A stretch of DNA of 64,000 nucleotides from Ligaoa zhengdingensis (GCF_014384885.1 NZ_JACRST010000014.1:1-64000); one strand, 5' to 3'; shown: positions 53,868 to 63,860, numbered from the stretch's first letter. Numbers and translations are program-made. Notes: a model not told the origin generated them from the sequence alone.

Positions 53868-55046
53868 ATGGACCAGGCGAGAGCAGGCGGCGCTGCGCGG
53901 CCGCGCGGCGGGCGCGAACATGCGATGGAAAAGCCCAAAGTGGCGCGCGGCAGCATCGATGTGACCTTTCTGGTGCTGGTGCTGCTGTTGGTCACCTTCG
54001 GCTTGATTATGCTCTTTTCGGCGAGCTATGCCAACGCCTATTATCACAACAACGACAGCTTTTACTATGTCAAAAAACAGATCGTCTGGGTGGCACTGGG
54101 TATCGTAGGCATGATCGCCGCCGCACTGTTTGATTACCGCTGGTTCAACAAACTCGCCCTTCCTATCTTTGTTGTCACGCTGCTGCTGCTGGTGATCGTG
54201 CTGTTCATGCCGGCGAGTAACGGCGCCAAGCGCTGGATCTGGCTGCCCGGCGGGGGCAGCGTGCAGCCCTCGGAGATTGCAAAGTTCGCGGTGGTCATTC
54301 TGTTTGCACGGCTGATCGCTGCCAACCAGGATCGGATGAAGACCTTCCGGTATGGTATCCTGCCGTTCATCACTATCCTCGGCATGGTGGCCGGTTTGAT
54401 GATTTTGGAGCCCCATCTATCGGGCACCATCCTGATTCTGTCCATCGGCGCGATCATGATGTTCATCGGCGGCACCGATCTCAAATGGTTTGCCATCGCC
54501 ATCATCTGCGGTGTGGTGGCCATCGGCGTGGTCATCATGATCCCCGGCGTAATCGAATACGCCGCGTCGCGCATCGAGCACTGGCTCAACCCGTTCCTCG
54601 ACCCGCGCGGCAAGGGCTATCAGACCATCCAGTCGCTCTACGCCATCGCATCGGGCGGCCTGATGGGCCTGGGGCTGGGCAACTCGAGGCAGAAATACCT
54701 CTATATCCCCGAGCCGCAGAACGACTTCATCTTCGCCATCGTGTGTGAGGAGCTCGGCTTCGTGGGCGCCGCGATTATCATCATTCTGTTCGCTCTGCTG
54801 GTGTGGCGCGGCTTTGTTATCGCCATGAAGGCGCGCGACAAATTCGGCGCTATGGTGGCTGTGGGCCTCACCGTTCAGGTGGGATTACAGGCGCTGCTCA
54901 ATATCTGCGTGGTGACCAACACCATTCCCAACACCGGAATCAGTCTGCCGTTTTTCTCCTACGGCGGCACTTCGCTGACCATGCTGCTCGCGCAGATGGG
55001 CGTGGTGCTCTCGGTTTCGCGGCGCGCTGCGCTGGAGAAGGAATAG
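53868..55046 (+). CDS. ftsW: SEDS peptidoglycan polymerase FtsW
   Basis: 392 aa, ten membrane helices. It carries SEDS motifs: GLIMLFSASYA in helix 1, KRWIWLPGGGSVQPSEIAKF, quoted as KRWIWLPG and QPSEIAKF, then GYQTIQSLYAIASGGLMGLG and the late PNTGISLPFFSYGGTS. It polymerises septal glycan with the class B PBP. ATG 53868 has GGAG at 7 nt, provided by the repeat; ATG 53862 is a possible alternative and the frame extension to 53715 lies in the repeat. A basic ~25-residue cytosolic N-tail precedes helix 1. Confidence 0.95.
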   Translation: MDQARAGGAARPRGGREHAMEKPKVARGSIDVTFLVLVLLLVTFGLIMLFSASYANAYYHNNDSFYYVKKQIVWVALGIVGMIAAALFDYRWFNKLALPIFVVTLLLLVIVLFMPASNGAKRWIWLPGGGSVQPSEIAKFAVVILFARLIAANQDRMKTFRYGILPFITILGMVAGLMILEPHLSGTILILSIGAIMMFIGGTDLKWFAIAIICGVVAIGVVIMIPGVIEYAASRIEHWLNPFLDPRGKGYQTIQSLYAIASGGLMGLGLGNSRQKYLYIPEPQNDFIFAIVCEELGFVGAAIIIILFALLVWRGFVIAMKARDKFGAMVAVGLTVQVGLQALLNICVVTNTIPNTGISLPFFSYGGTSLTMLLAQMGVVLSVSRRAALEKE

Positions 55047-55073
55047 CGAACACTTTGGAAAGGAAGGTCCGCA

Positions 55074-56201
55074 ATGAAAATCCTGTTTGCCTGTGGCGGC
55101 ACCGCCGGGCACATCAATCCCGCCATTGCGGTGGCGCAGCTGATCCGCCGCAAAAACCCGGGTTCGGCGATCCGGTTCGCGGGCAACCCGGACGGCATGG
55201 AGGCGCGCCTGGTGCGCGAGGAGGGGTTCGAGTTCGTCCCCATCCATGTCAAGGGCTTCCAGCGGCAGATCTGCTGGCGCAACATCAAGAATAACTGCCG
55301 GGCGGTGGCCTATCTCACCACGGCCTCCCGCCGCGCCAAACAAATTTTGGACGATTTTCACCCCGACGTGGTGATGGGGACCGGGGGATATGTCAGCGGC
55401 CCGGTGCTGCGCGAGGCGGCGAAGCTCGGGTACAAAACCCTGACCCACGAATCCAACGCGTTTCCCGGTGTGACCACAAAGCTGCTCAGCCGTTATGTCG
55501 ATAAGCTGTTGCTGGCGGTGCCGGAGGCGGCGGATTACCTGCACCCCCACTGCCAGACGGTGGTGACCGGCAACCCGGTGCGGCAGGATATCATCTTTGC
55601 CGACCGCGAAGAGGCGCGCCGCTCGCTCAGTGTGGGGGACCGCATCTGCATCCTGTCGTTCGGCGGCAGCAACGGCGCGCGCGCGGTCAACGAATCGATC
55701 GCCAAGCTGATGGCATGGCACTGCCGCACCGGCCGCATCTACCATATCCACGCCACCGGCCGGTTCGGCGTCGATCTGCTGCCGCGCCTGCTGGCGCAGG
55801 AGGGGATCGATGATCCGCGCGCTTACCCTAACCTGGATATCCGCGAGTATATCTCGGACATGCCGCGCTGTCTGGCCGCGGCCGACCTGGTGATCTCCCG
55901 TTCGGGTGCGCTCACCCTCAGCGAGCTTCAGGCGGCGGGCCGCGCGTCCATTCTGATTCCGTCGCCCAATGTGGCCGAGAACCACCAGTATCACAACGCT
56001 ATGGTGCTGCAAAAGGCGGACGCCGCGTGCGTGATCGAGGAGAAGGATCTCACCGGGGAGAAGCTGATCGAGACGGTGCAGTCGATGATCGCGGACCCGA
56101 ACCGCCTGCGGCAGCTCGGGCGCAACGCCTCGAAAATGGCCATCCTCGATGCGAATGAGCGCATCTACGACGAGATCGTGGAGCTGATCGGGCGCAGCTA
56201 G
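55074..56201 (+). CDS. murG: UDP-GlcNAc--lipid I N-acetylglucosaminyltransferase MurG
   Basis: 375 aa GT-B glycosyltransferase. N-terminal G-loop ACGGTAGHINPAIAV, second motif GTGGYVSGP, HESNAFPG, then FGGSNGAR and the C-terminal SRSGALTLSEL and PSPNVAENHQ motifs. It converts lipid I to lipid II on the inner membrane face. AAGGAAGG lies about 7 nt before the ATG. It follows ftsW by 27 nt. Confidence 0.96.
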   Translation: MKILFACGGTAGHINPAIAVAQLIRRKNPGSAIRFAGNPDGMEARLVREEGFEFVPIHVKGFQRQICWRNIKNNCRAVAYLTTASRRAKQILDDFHPDVVMGTGGYVSGPVLREAAKLGYKTLTHESNAFPGVTTKLLSRYVDKLLLAVPEAADYLHPHCQTVVTGNPVRQDIIFADREEARRSLSVGDRICILSFGGSNGARAVNESIAKLMAWHCRTGRIYHIHATGRFGVDLLPRLLAQEGIDDPRAYPNLDIREYISDMPRCLAAADLVISRSGALTLSELQAAGRASILIPSPNVAENHQYHNAMVLQKADAACVIEEKDLTGEKLIETVQSMIADPNRLRQLGRNASKMAILDANERIYDEIVELIGRS

Positions 56202-56389
56202 CGGCGCCGAAACTATTTCCGCAGCACAGCTTTTGGGTTTTGCCGCGGAAATCAGCTACATAGGAAGATATTGTCAATGATTTGTACCATTCCCTGTGAT
56301 ATACTGGATTTGCAAATCACACATTTTTTGGCCTTGCATAAGATGGTTTATAGCGAAGTGCAGCTTACATCGAATGCGAGGGAGACAAT

Positions 56390-57646
56390 ATGCAGAAATA
56401 TTTGATTCAAGGCGGCAGCCGAATCTCCGGGGAGGTCCGTGTCCAGGGCGCCAAAAACAGCAGCCTGCCGGTTCTGGCGGCCACGGTGGTCTGCTCGGGC
56501 GAATCGGTGCTGCACAACTGCCCGGATCTTTTGGATACCGAATATGCGGTGAAAATACTGGAGTATCTGGGCTGCCAATGCCGCCGGGAGGGCGGTTCGG
56601 TCATCGTGGACAGCTCCACAGTGTCGCGCTGGGAGGTGCCGGACCGGCTGATGCGGGAGATGCGGTCCTCGATTATCTTTTTGGGAGCGATCGCGTCCCG
56701 CTGCGGGCGTTGCCGCCTGAGCTATCCGGGCGGATGTGAAATCGGCCAGCGGCCAATCGACCTGCACCTGCTGGCGCTGCAGCAGATGGGGATGCAGATC
56801 ACCGAGGATCACGGCTACCTCGACTGCCGGGTGGACGGCGGCTTCAAAGGGGCGAACGTGGTGCTCTCTTTCCCGAGTGTGGGCGCGACGGAAAACGTCA
56901 TTCTGGCTGCGGTGCTTGCCAAGGGCACTACGGTCATCACCAACGCGGCGCGCGAGCCGGAAATCGCCGACCTGGCCGATTACCTCAACCGGTGCGGGGC
57001 GCGGATTTTCGGCGCGGGCGAAGGTACTATCCGCGTCGAGGGGGTGGAAAAGCTCAGCGCATGCGAGCACACCATCATCCCCGACCGCATCGTGGCGACC
57101 ACCTACCTCACAGCGGCGGCCATGACCTCCGGATCGGTCCGGCTGACCGGCGTGGACTGTCGGCATTTGAGTTCGATCTTACCGCTGTTTGAAGAGGCGG
57201 GCTGCGAGGTGCGGCGCCTGCCCAATGAAGTCATCCTGGAGACCAGCCGTCGGCCGCTGCCCATCGGGCTGATCCGCACCATGCCTTATCCCGGCTTCCC
57301 CACCGATGCACAGGCGCCCCTGATGGCAATGATGACCATGGCGCGCGGCACGTCGGTTTTTGTCGAAAACATCTTTGAAAACCGCTACAAACACGCCGCC
57401 GAACTCCAGCGCATGGGCGCGCACATCAAGGTGGAGGGCCGCGTGGCGATTGTGGAGGGAATTCAGCGGCTGCACAGCGCCGAAGTGGCCGCCACCGACC
57501 TGCGGGGCGGAGCCGCGCTGGTTTTGGCCGCGTTGGCCGCCGAAGGCACCACCGAGGTGGGGCGCATCCATTACATCGACCGCGGCTACGACCGCCTGGA
57601 ACAACAGCTCACCGCGCTGGGCGCGCACATCAAACGTCTGGACTGA
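56390..57646 (+). CDS. murA: UDP-GlcNAc 1-carboxyvinyltransferase MurA
   Basis: 418 aa EPSP-like fold. Opening QGAKNSSLPVLAA, the catalytic cysteine in YPGGCEIGQRPIDLH (so fosfomycin-sensitive type, not the Asp variant), and DRIVATTYLTAA. It transfers enolpyruvate to UDP-GlcNAc, the committed step of peptidoglycan synthesis. A 188-bp gap separates it from murG and may hold a promoter (TATACT at about 56300, no clear -35). GGGAG lies 6-8 nt upstream of the ATG. Confidence 0.95.
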   Translation: MQKYLIQGGSRISGEVRVQGAKNSSLPVLAATVVCSGESVLHNCPDLLDTEYAVKILEYLGCQCRREGGSVIVDSSTVSRWEVPDRLMREMRSSIIFLGAIASRCGRCRLSYPGGCEIGQRPIDLHLLALQQMGMQITEDHGYLDCRVDGGFKGANVVLSFPSVGATENVILAAVLAKGTTVITNAAREPEIADLADYLNRCGARIFGAGEGTIRVEGVEKLSACEHTIIPDRIVATTYLTAAAMTSGSVRLTGVDCRHLSSILPLFEEAGCEVRRLPNEVILETSRRPLPIGLIRTMPYPGFPTDAQAPLMAMMTMARGTSVFVENIFENRYKHAAELQRMGAHIKVEGRVAIVEGIQRLHSAEVAATDLRGGAALVLAALAAEGTTEVGRIHYIDRGYDRLEQQLTALGAHIKRLD

Positions 57647-57677
57647 CAGACAAGGACGAAAAACATGGAGATGGACT

Positions 57678-58862
57678 ATGCAGGACACGCGAAAGAAAAA
57701 CAGAACAGCGCGGCCCGGCCGGCGGGAGAATGTGTACGAGGCGCAGCAGCAGAGCCGCGCCCGCACGCAGAAGCGCCACAAGCGCAAACGCCGCCGCAGC
57801 TACCTTGCGCTCTATCTGACGGTGCTGGTGGTGATGCTCGCCGTCGGGCTGGTGCTGATTTTTACGGTTTTCTTCAAGGTGCTGACCATTGAAACAGAGG
57901 GGCTTACCCGCTACGACGAGGATCAGGTGATCGCGTCCAGCGGCATTGTGGAGGGGGTCAACCTGTTTCGGATCAACCGGCCGGCCGTGGAGGAAAAGCT
58001 GGTGCAGAGTTACAGCTACTTTGAATCGGTCCATCTACGCTACAAGCTGCCCGACCAGGTGACCATCCAGGTCACCGAAGCTGAGCCGGTGGGCGCAATC
58101 CGCCAGGGGGAGACCTTCCTGCTCATCTCCGACGCGGGGCGGGTGCTGGAGTCCGCTGTGACCGAGCCGCCTCCCCAGGTGGTACAGATCAAAGGGTTCA
58201 ACGCGCTTTCCATCGAGACGGGGGACACCCTGTGGGGGATGCTCGAGCGGATGCAGAAGAGCGCGGAGAAAGCGGCGGCGATCAAGCCCGAGGATACCGC
58301 GGAGACGCGCGCTGCCAAAACCGCCACCAAACAGGCCAACGACCAGGTGATCGGCAACATCAAGAGCCGCGTGGCGATGCTCGACGCCTACTTTGCCGCC
58401 GCGCGGGAGACAGGGTTCGACGAGACGACGGTTATCGACCTGAGCGACCAATTCAACCTGATCGCCAACCTGGGCGACGGCATCGTGGTGGAGTTTGGGT
58501 CTGAGGCCGAGCTCGCCTATAAGATGCAGATGGTGCAGGCGGTGCTGGCGGAACAGGACGAGGGCTTTGAGGGAAGGATCGACGCCTCCAAGCCGGGGCG
58601 CGCCGGGGTTCGCCGCATGAGCCGCGAGGAGATGGAGATGACCCCGGATGAATACGCCGAATACCTCTATGAGCAGGCGGCCAGCGCCGCGCCCGAAAAC
58701 GGGGAGGAAGCAGGGTTGCCCGACGGAGAGGACATCCCCTCCTCACAGCAGGAACCCTCCGCACCATCGGAGGACGAGCCTCCGCCGCAGGCGGAGCCGG
58801 AGAGCTCGCAGGAGGAACCTGTGGATGGACTCGATTCCCAGGGTTTGCCTGAAATCTATTGA
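57678..58862 (+). CDS. ftsQ: cell division protein FtsQ/DivIB
   Basis: 394 aa. The basic cytosolic N-terminus (Arg/Lys-rich, ~1-45) precedes one membrane helix (LALYLTVLVVMLAVGLVLIF). A POTRA-type domain starts VLTIETEGLTRYDEDQVIA, and the FtsQ beta domain follows with INRPAVEEKLVQSYSYFESV. The C-terminal ~90 residues form a Glu/Pro/Ser-rich tail, probably disordered outside the membrane. ATG 57678 has GGAG 7 nt upstream; the frame continues upstream inside murA and is not coding there. An inserted Ala/Lys-rich segment (~195-225) is unusual for the family. Confidence 0.9.
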   Translation: MQDTRKKNRTARPGRRENVYEAQQQSRARTQKRHKRKRRRSYLALYLTVLVVMLAVGLVLIFTVFFKVLTIETEGLTRYDEDQVIASSGIVEGVNLFRINRPAVEEKLVQSYSYFESVHLRYKLPDQVTIQVTEAEPVGAIRQGETFLLISDAGRVLESAVTEPPPQVVQIKGFNALSIETGDTLWGMLERMQKSAEKAAAIKPEDTAETRAAKTATKQANDQVIGNIKSRVAMLDAYFAAARETGFDETTVIDLSDQFNLIANLGDGIVVEFGSEAELAYKMQMVQAVLAEQDEGFEGRIDASKPGRAGVRRMSREEMEMTPDEYAEYLYEQAASAAPENGEEAGLPDGEDIPSSQQEPSAPSEDEPPPQAEPESSQEEPVDGLDSQGLPEIY

Positions 58863-59034
58863 GAAACCCACAACAGATTGTATTTGTTCGCCATGATATT
58901 ACCGAATTTGCGGATTTGTTGTGCTATCCTATTGAATTGAGAGCGAAAACATGTTAAAGTGAAATATATATATAAAATGATGATAACAACAGGATTTTAC
59001 ATACTCCATCAAGATTAATAGGGGGAAACCTTGG

Positions 59035-60210
59035 ATGTTTAACAATTTCAGCATTGATATGGAATACGACAATTGCGTGTCGATCAAAGTCCTCGGTGTG
59101 GGCGGCGGCGGCGGCAACGCGGTCAACCGCATGATCCAGGCGGGAATGCAGGGGGTCGACTTCGTCACAGTGAACACCGACCACCAGGCGCTGATGTATT
59201 CCCAGGCGGCACAGAAGATCCAGATCGGCGAAAAACTCACCAAGGGCCGCGGTGCGGGCGGAGATCCCGACAAGGGTCAGCGTGCGGCGGAGGAAAGCCG
59301 CGACGAGATCGCCGCCGCGCTCAAGGGCACCAGCATGGTGTTCATCACAGCGGGTATGGGCGGCGGCACCGGCACGGGTGCTGCTCCGGTGATTGCTGAA
59401 ATTGCAAAAGAAATGGACATCCTCACCGTGGGCGTGGTGACCAAGCCGTTCCACTTCGAGGGCAAGCGCCGCGCCGAGCAGGCTGAGCGCGGCATCACCG
59501 CGCTGAAGGATCAGGTGGACGCGCTGGTGGTCATCCCCAACGAGCGGCTGAAGACCGTCTCGGATCAGAAGATTTCCCTCGCAAATGCGTTTTTGATGGC
59601 GGACGATGTGGTGCGCCAGGGCGTGCAGAGCATCTCCGATTTGATCAATGTCACCGGCGTGGTCAACCTGGACTTCGCGGATGTCACCACGGTGATGAAG
59701 GACGCGGGCTTTGCGCACATGGGCGTGGGCCGCGCCTCCGGCAAGGACAAGGCCAAGATGGCGGCGCAGGCGGCCATTTCCAGCCCGCTGCTCGAGACCT
59801 CGATCAACGGCGCGCGCGGCGTGATCGTCAACTTCACCGTTTCCCCCGATATCGACCTCGAGGAGATCGACGTGGCTTCCTCCATGATCCACGAGGCGAC
59901 CCATCCGGATGTCAACCTGATCTGGGGTGTCGCATACGACGAGACCCTCAACGACGAGATCAAGGTCACGGTGATCGCCACCGGCTTCGACGACGACCTG
60001 ATCGAGCTCCCCTATGAATTCCAGACAGCACCGGCGGCGCAGCCAGCCGCCTCGACTTCCCCCCGCAGCAGCGCTGCAACTGCGACACAGGCGCGTCCGG
60101 CGGTGCAGGAGGTCGCCCCCACCCCTGTTCCTGAGCCGCTCAAGGCCGAAGAGGACGACGATGACGCCGATTTCTTCGATATTATGAAGATTTTCAATCA
60201 GAAAAACTAA
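59035..60210 (+). CDS. ftsZ: cell division GTPase FtsZ
   Basis: 391 aa. GTP-binding loops LGVGGGGGNAVNRMI and the tubulin signature GMGGGTGTGAAP, the catalytic T7 region with NLDFADVTTVM, a variable Pro/Ala linker (~325-370) and the acidic-hydrophobic C-terminal peptide DDADFFDIMKIF that binds partners. It forms the Z ring. AGGGGGA lies 8 nt before the ATG. A 172-bp AT-rich gap separates it from ftsQ and may carry a promoter. ftsA is not next to it. A terminator ends the cluster. Confidence 0.97.
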   Translation: MFNNFSIDMEYDNCVSIKVLGVGGGGGNAVNRMIQAGMQGVDFVTVNTDHQALMYSQAAQKIQIGEKLTKGRGAGGDPDKGQRAAEESRDEIAAALKGTSMVFITAGMGGGTGTGAAPVIAEIAKEMDILTVGVVTKPFHFEGKRRAEQAERGITALKDQVDALVVIPNERLKTVSDQKISLANAFLMADDVVRQGVQSISDLINVTGVVNLDFADVTTVMKDAGFAHMGVGRASGKDKAKMAAQAAISSPLLETSINGARGVIVNFTVSPDIDLEEIDVASSMIHEATHPDVNLIWGVAYDETLNDEIKVTVIATGFDDDLIELPYEFQTAPAAQPAASTSPRSSAATATQARPAVQEVAPTPVPEPLKAEEDDDDADFFDIMKIFNQKN

Positions 60211-60218
60211 TTGCGCAT

Positions 60219-60251
60219 AAAAAGCGTCCGCTTTCACAGCGGGCGCTTTTC
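60219..60251 (+). terminator. terminator of the dcw cluster
   Basis: AAAGCGTCCGCT pairs with AGCGGGCGCTTT (one G-U), followed by TCTC after T4. Confidence 0.85.
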
Positions 60252-60367
60252 TCATGCTCGCTGCAGGCATATGCGGCGGCTGTGCCCTCATACACTGTAA
60301 TACCGGCTTTATGCCCGCCTTTGCGCGGCGGAACCGGCAAACGAACATGGTTGCGGGGGATGGAGAT

Positions 60368-61504
60368 TTGCGGCGAGCTCAAAGAATCTATCTGAGTGTC
60401 GTGGCGCTGCTGGCGGCATGCACGGTGGTATCTGCGGTGTCGCTTGGAATGCGCGTCGCGCCGGCGCTGGCACAGGCGGAAACCGAAAAGAAGGATTACA
60501 TCAAATGGGTCAGCTTCGATGTGCCCGCCTCGGCGCTGGACAAAGCCTACAAGGCGGCGCTGCAAGCCAACGAGGAGGAGCTCAGCCTGGATATGGCGCA
60601 CATCCTTGGATATTTGGCGGCAACCTACTGGGGCAACTGGCGCTCCTTTAAGAGCGCCGATGTGGATCGTCTGCTCGAGCGTGTGCGCGCTGGCGAAAAC
60701 GTCGACGAGATGGCTGCCCAGTACAAGGACTATCGCTACTTTTGCGAGGCGTACGACGCCGTGCTGGGCGGCATGGTGGGGGACTACGCCATCGAACTGC
60801 CGGATGAAAACGGCGAGCTGCATTGGGTGGAAAAGTACGGCCTAAAGGCGTATCTGCCGCTTGCAGAGGGGTTCGGCTTCAGCCACTGCGACGACTTCGG
60901 CAATGCGCGGTCGTTCGGTTACCGGCGCAAGCATCTGGGCCACGACATGATGGGCACGGTGGGTACGCCGGTTGTGGCGGTAGAATCGGGCACAGTGGAG
61001 GTGATGGGCTGGAACCGCTACGGTGGCTGGCGCATCGGCATCCGCAGCTTCAACAGTAAGCGCTACTATTACTACGCGCACCTGCGCAAGGATAAACCGT
61101 TCCAGCCCGGCCTCAAGGAAGGGGATATCGTGCAGGCGGGCGATGTGATCGGCTACCTGGGCATGACCGGCTACTCCGACAAAGAGAATGTCAACGGCAT
61201 GAATGTGCCGCATCTGCACTTCGGCCTGCAACTGATCTTCGACGAGTCTCAGAAGGACGGCAACGGGGAGATATGGATCGACGTCTATCAGCTTGTGCAG
61301 TTCCTCGGCCGCAACCGCAGCACGGTGACAAGGGATGAGGAGACCGGTTACTACCGACGCAAGTACACCTATATCGACTTCGATGCGCTCAACCAGACCG
61401 CGCCCGCGCCCAGGACCACGCCGCTTGACCCGGAGATGGGGGATGAGGATTGTCCCATCCAGCCGGAAGAACCGGCCGCGCGCAAGGAGCAGGAGACGGA
61501 ATAA
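60368..61504 (+). CDS. membrane-anchored M23-family metallopeptidase
   Basis: About 378 aa. A membrane helix near the N-terminus (YLSVVALLAACTVVSAVSLGM), a helical domain (~30-140), then a LytM/M23 domain with HLGHDMMGTVGTPVVAV (metal His and Asp) and the catalytic HLHFGLQ. The domain faces outside, where relatives cleave peptidoglycan cross-bridges or are degenerate activators; the metal ligands here look intact. An acidic tail ends the protein. Start is uncertain: TTG 60368 has GGGGGA 7 nt upstream, while ATGs at 60254, 60311 and 60347 in the same frame lack any such site. Its place after ftsZ fits septal wall work. Confidence 0.85.
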   Translation: MRRAQRIYLSVVALLAACTVVSAVSLGMRVAPALAQAETEKKDYIKWVSFDVPASALDKAYKAALQANEEELSLDMAHILGYLAATYWGNWRSFKSADVDRLLERVRAGENVDEMAAQYKDYRYFCEAYDAVLGGMVGDYAIELPDENGELHWVEKYGLKAYLPLAEGFGFSHCDDFGNARSFGYRRKHLGHDMMGTVGTPVVAVESGTVEVMGWNRYGGWRIGIRSFNSKRYYYYAHLRKDKPFQPGLKEGDIVQAGDVIGYLGMTGYSDKENVNGMNVPHLHFGLQLIFDESQKDGNGEIWIDVYQLVQFLGRNRSTVTRDEETGYYRRKYTYIDFDALNQTAPAPRTTPLDPEMGDEDCPIQPEEPAARKEQETE

Positions 61505-61510
61505 ACAAAA

Positions 61511-61557
61511 TAAAGACGCCCGGTGCGGAACAATTCCGCCGCCGAGGCGTCTTTTTC
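61511..61557. terminator. bidirectional terminator
   Basis: AAAGACGCC pairs with GGCGTCTTT around an inner GCGGAA/TTCCGC stem; T5 to the right, AT-rich to the left. It separates the peptidase from the convergent YdcF gene. Confidence 0.85.
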
Positions 61558-61559
61558 TA

Positions 61560-62315
61560 TCACCAGATGCGGTCGATCAGGATCGTTTTGGCCACCCCGA
61601 GCCATTCGCGCGCATAGTACATCGGGATCAGGCCGGGCGGGGTGCGGGAGCTGATTGCGGTGGGGGTGAGCCCCGCGTGGCGCGCCTGCAGCGCGGCGCG
61701 CAGCTGGTGGAACCCGTCGGTGCAGAGCGCAACGTTGGGATCCAGTCCGTTTTTACGGATCACCTCGGCTGAGTAGGCGAGGTTTTCCGCCGTATTGGTG
61801 GAGGCGTTTTCCTCATAGATGCGGTCGGAGGAGATGCCGCGCGCCTCCAGATAGAGCCGCATCACCTCGCTTTCCGCGTAGGTTTCGCCGTCGCCCAGCC
61901 CGCCAGAGCAGACCACCACGGCCTGCGGATGGCGCTCCAGATAATCGAACGCGGATTTGAGCCGCTGCTGTAGGATCAGGCTCGGAGAATCCCCGTTGAT
62001 CTTGGCACCCAGGATCACGACCGTACCGGGCGGGTTGTTCACATCGGGGACGTTTCCGTAGGCGAACCACAGCATCACGGCCGTGAGCGCAGTGAGCACA
62101 GCCAGCCCCATTGCCCATAGCAGGTTAAGAATGATGTGGGCCCTATGGGGCATCCGGTCGTAAAACGCGAGATAGAGCAGGCCGGCGGCGCCCAGCAGGA
62201 GCAACGCGAAATTTCCCGCGTTCCAAAAGTTGAACAACAGCATCGAAATTGTGGAGTAGAGTACGAGGCCGCCCGACAGAATCAGGCCGCCCCTGCGCAG
62301 GATAGGATGGCTCAT
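61560..62315 (-). CDS. YdcF/SanA-family (DUF218) membrane protein
   Basis: 251 aa. Three to four membrane helices fill the first ~95 residues. A DUF218 domain follows with VVILGAKINGDSPS at its start, VVVCSGGLGDGETYAESEVM in the middle and the Asn-rich STNTAENLAYSAEV block. The domain is thought to face outside and to act on envelope precursors or bind nucleotide-like ligands; the exact reaction is unknown. The ATG has GGGGCG nearby, a weak ribosome binding site. It stands alone, leftward. Confidence 0.87.
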   Translation of the reverse strand: MSHPILRRGGLILSGGLVLYSTISMLLFNFWNAGNFALLLLGAAGLLYLAFYDRMPHRAHIILNLLWAMGLAVLTALTAVMLWFAYGNVPDVNNPPGTVVILGAKINGDSPSLILQQRLKSAFDYLERHPQAVVVCSGGLGDGETYAESEVMRLYLEARGISSDRIYEENASTNTAENLAYSAEVIRKNGLDPNVALCTDGFHQLRAALQARHAGLTPTAISSRTPPGLIPMYYAREWLGVAKTILIDRIW

Positions 62316-62440
62316 AGCAACGCCCCGTTTGATTGGAATGCCACCAGTCTACCAGAATTTTGTGAACAGGGTTTGACAGCATTCCGGCGAAACAGGGAAT
62401 TTTTCGGAAGATGACCCCCGGCCGTAACCTCTTGAGGCGA

Positions 62441-63811
62441 CTACAGCTTTGTGGTTTTCTTCCCCATGGTTTCCCGCCTGCGGTAATCCCGTGTTGCGCG
62501 GAATACTACACCCGAGAGCCCCAGCAGGCCGATGAGGTTTGGAACCACCATCAGGCCATTGAGGGTGTCGGAGATGCTCCACACCGTTTCCAGCTGCGTG
62601 ACTGCGCCCACCGGAATCAGCAGGATGAACAGGTAACGGTAGATCCAAACCGCCCAGCGCTTGCCGCCCGTGAGGTAGCCCAGGCAGCTTTCGCCGTAGT
62701 AGCACCAGCCGAGCATCGAAGCGATGGCGAAAAACACCAGCGCCACCGAGACAAAGATCCCGCCCGGTTTCCCCAGGGCGCTGGAGAAGGCGGCCGAGGT
62801 CATCGCCCCTCCCGAGATCGGGCGGTGCAGCACCCCGGTGGTGAGCAGCACCAGCGCGGTGAGGGTGCAGCAGATCAGGGTGTCTGCGAAGACCTCAAAC
62901 ATGCCCCACATGCCCTGCTCCACCGGGCTGTCGGTGTCCGCAGCCGCGTGAGCGATGGGTGCGCTGCCCAGGCCCGCCTCGTTGGAGAAGATGCCGCGCG
63001 CAAAGCCGTAGTGCATCGCGCGGGCGAGGCCGTAGCCGCCGCATCCGCCCAGTGCGGAGACAGGGGAGAACGCGCCCGCGAAAATTTCTGCAAAGGCCGC
63101 GGGTACGGCGGCGATATTGCGGGCGATCACCCAGAGAGAGAACAGGATATAGAGCGCGGACATCAGGGGGATGGTGAGCTCGGTGATGCGGGCGATGCGC
63201 TTGAGCCCGCCCACGACGATGAGCCCCACCACCAGGGCCGCAGCGAGCCCCGTCGCCCAGGTGGGGATCGAAAAACTGGCCTGGAGCGCCCCTGAGATCG
63301 CATTGGCCTGCGTCATATTGCCCATGCCGAACGAGGCCGCCACGCACAGCAGCGAGAAGATGCCCGCGAGCAGTGGCGCGCGCAGCCCTTCGCTCAGATA
63401 GAGCATCGGGCCGCCGAAGTGCGCGCCCTTGGAATCGGTACCGCGGTATTTCACCGCCAGCAGCACCTCGGCGTATTTGGTCATCATGCCGAGCAGCGCG
63501 CTCACCCACATCCAGAAGATCGCGCCCGGACCGCCCAGCAGCAGCGCGGTGGCCACGCCGGTGATGTTGCCCACCCCCATGGTGCCGGCCAGCGCGGTGG
63601 ACATCGCCTGGAACGGGGAAATGCCGTTTCCCCGCTTTTTGCGCCCGAACAGGCTGCCTATCGTGACCCTGAGCATCCGCCTGAAGTGGGTGAATTGGAA
63701 CAGGCCGCTGCCCAGGGTGAAGTACAGCCCGGAGCCGATGAGCAGAAGCAGCATGGCGGGGCCCCACACCAGGGCGCTGAGCTGGTCGTTGATGCGCGAT
63801 ACAAGTTCCAA
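62441..63811 (-). CDS. sodium:alanine symporter (AGCS) family protein
   Basis: 456 aa, about eleven membrane helices. Hallmarks: FTLGSGLFQFTHF near the start, STALAGTMGVGNITGVATAL, MLYLSEGL, and FSNEAGLGSAPIAHAAA. It takes up alanine or glycine with sodium. The start TTG 63811 is chosen for GGAGGAGG 6-9 nt upstream and the typical length; a longer frame runs upstream through a terminator. The 125 bp beyond the gene end show no good terminator. Confidence 0.92.
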   Translation of the reverse strand: MELVSRINDQLSALVWGPAMLLLLIGSGLYFTLGSGLFQFTHFRRMLRVTIGSLFGRKKRGNGISPFQAMSTALAGTMGVGNITGVATALLLGGPGAIFWMWVSALLGMMTKYAEVLLAVKYRGTDSKGAHFGGPMLYLSEGLRAPLLAGIFSLLCVAASFGMGNMTQANAISGALQASFSIPTWATGLAAALVVGLIVVGGLKRIARITELTIPLMSALYILFSLWVIARNIAAVPAAFAEIFAGAFSPVSALGGCGGYGLARAMHYGFARGIFSNEAGLGSAPIAHAAADTDSPVEQGMWGMFEVFADTLICCTLTALVLLTTGVLHRPISGGAMTSAAFSSALGKPGGIFVSVALVFFAIASMLGWCYYGESCLGYLTGGKRWAVWIYRYLFILLIPVGAVTQLETVWSISDTLNGLMVVPNLIGLLGLSGVVFRATRDYRRRETMGKKTTKL

Positions 63812-63860
63812 GGGTAGCCCTCCTCCATACGGTACTGGTATCACTATATGAAAAAAAGCG

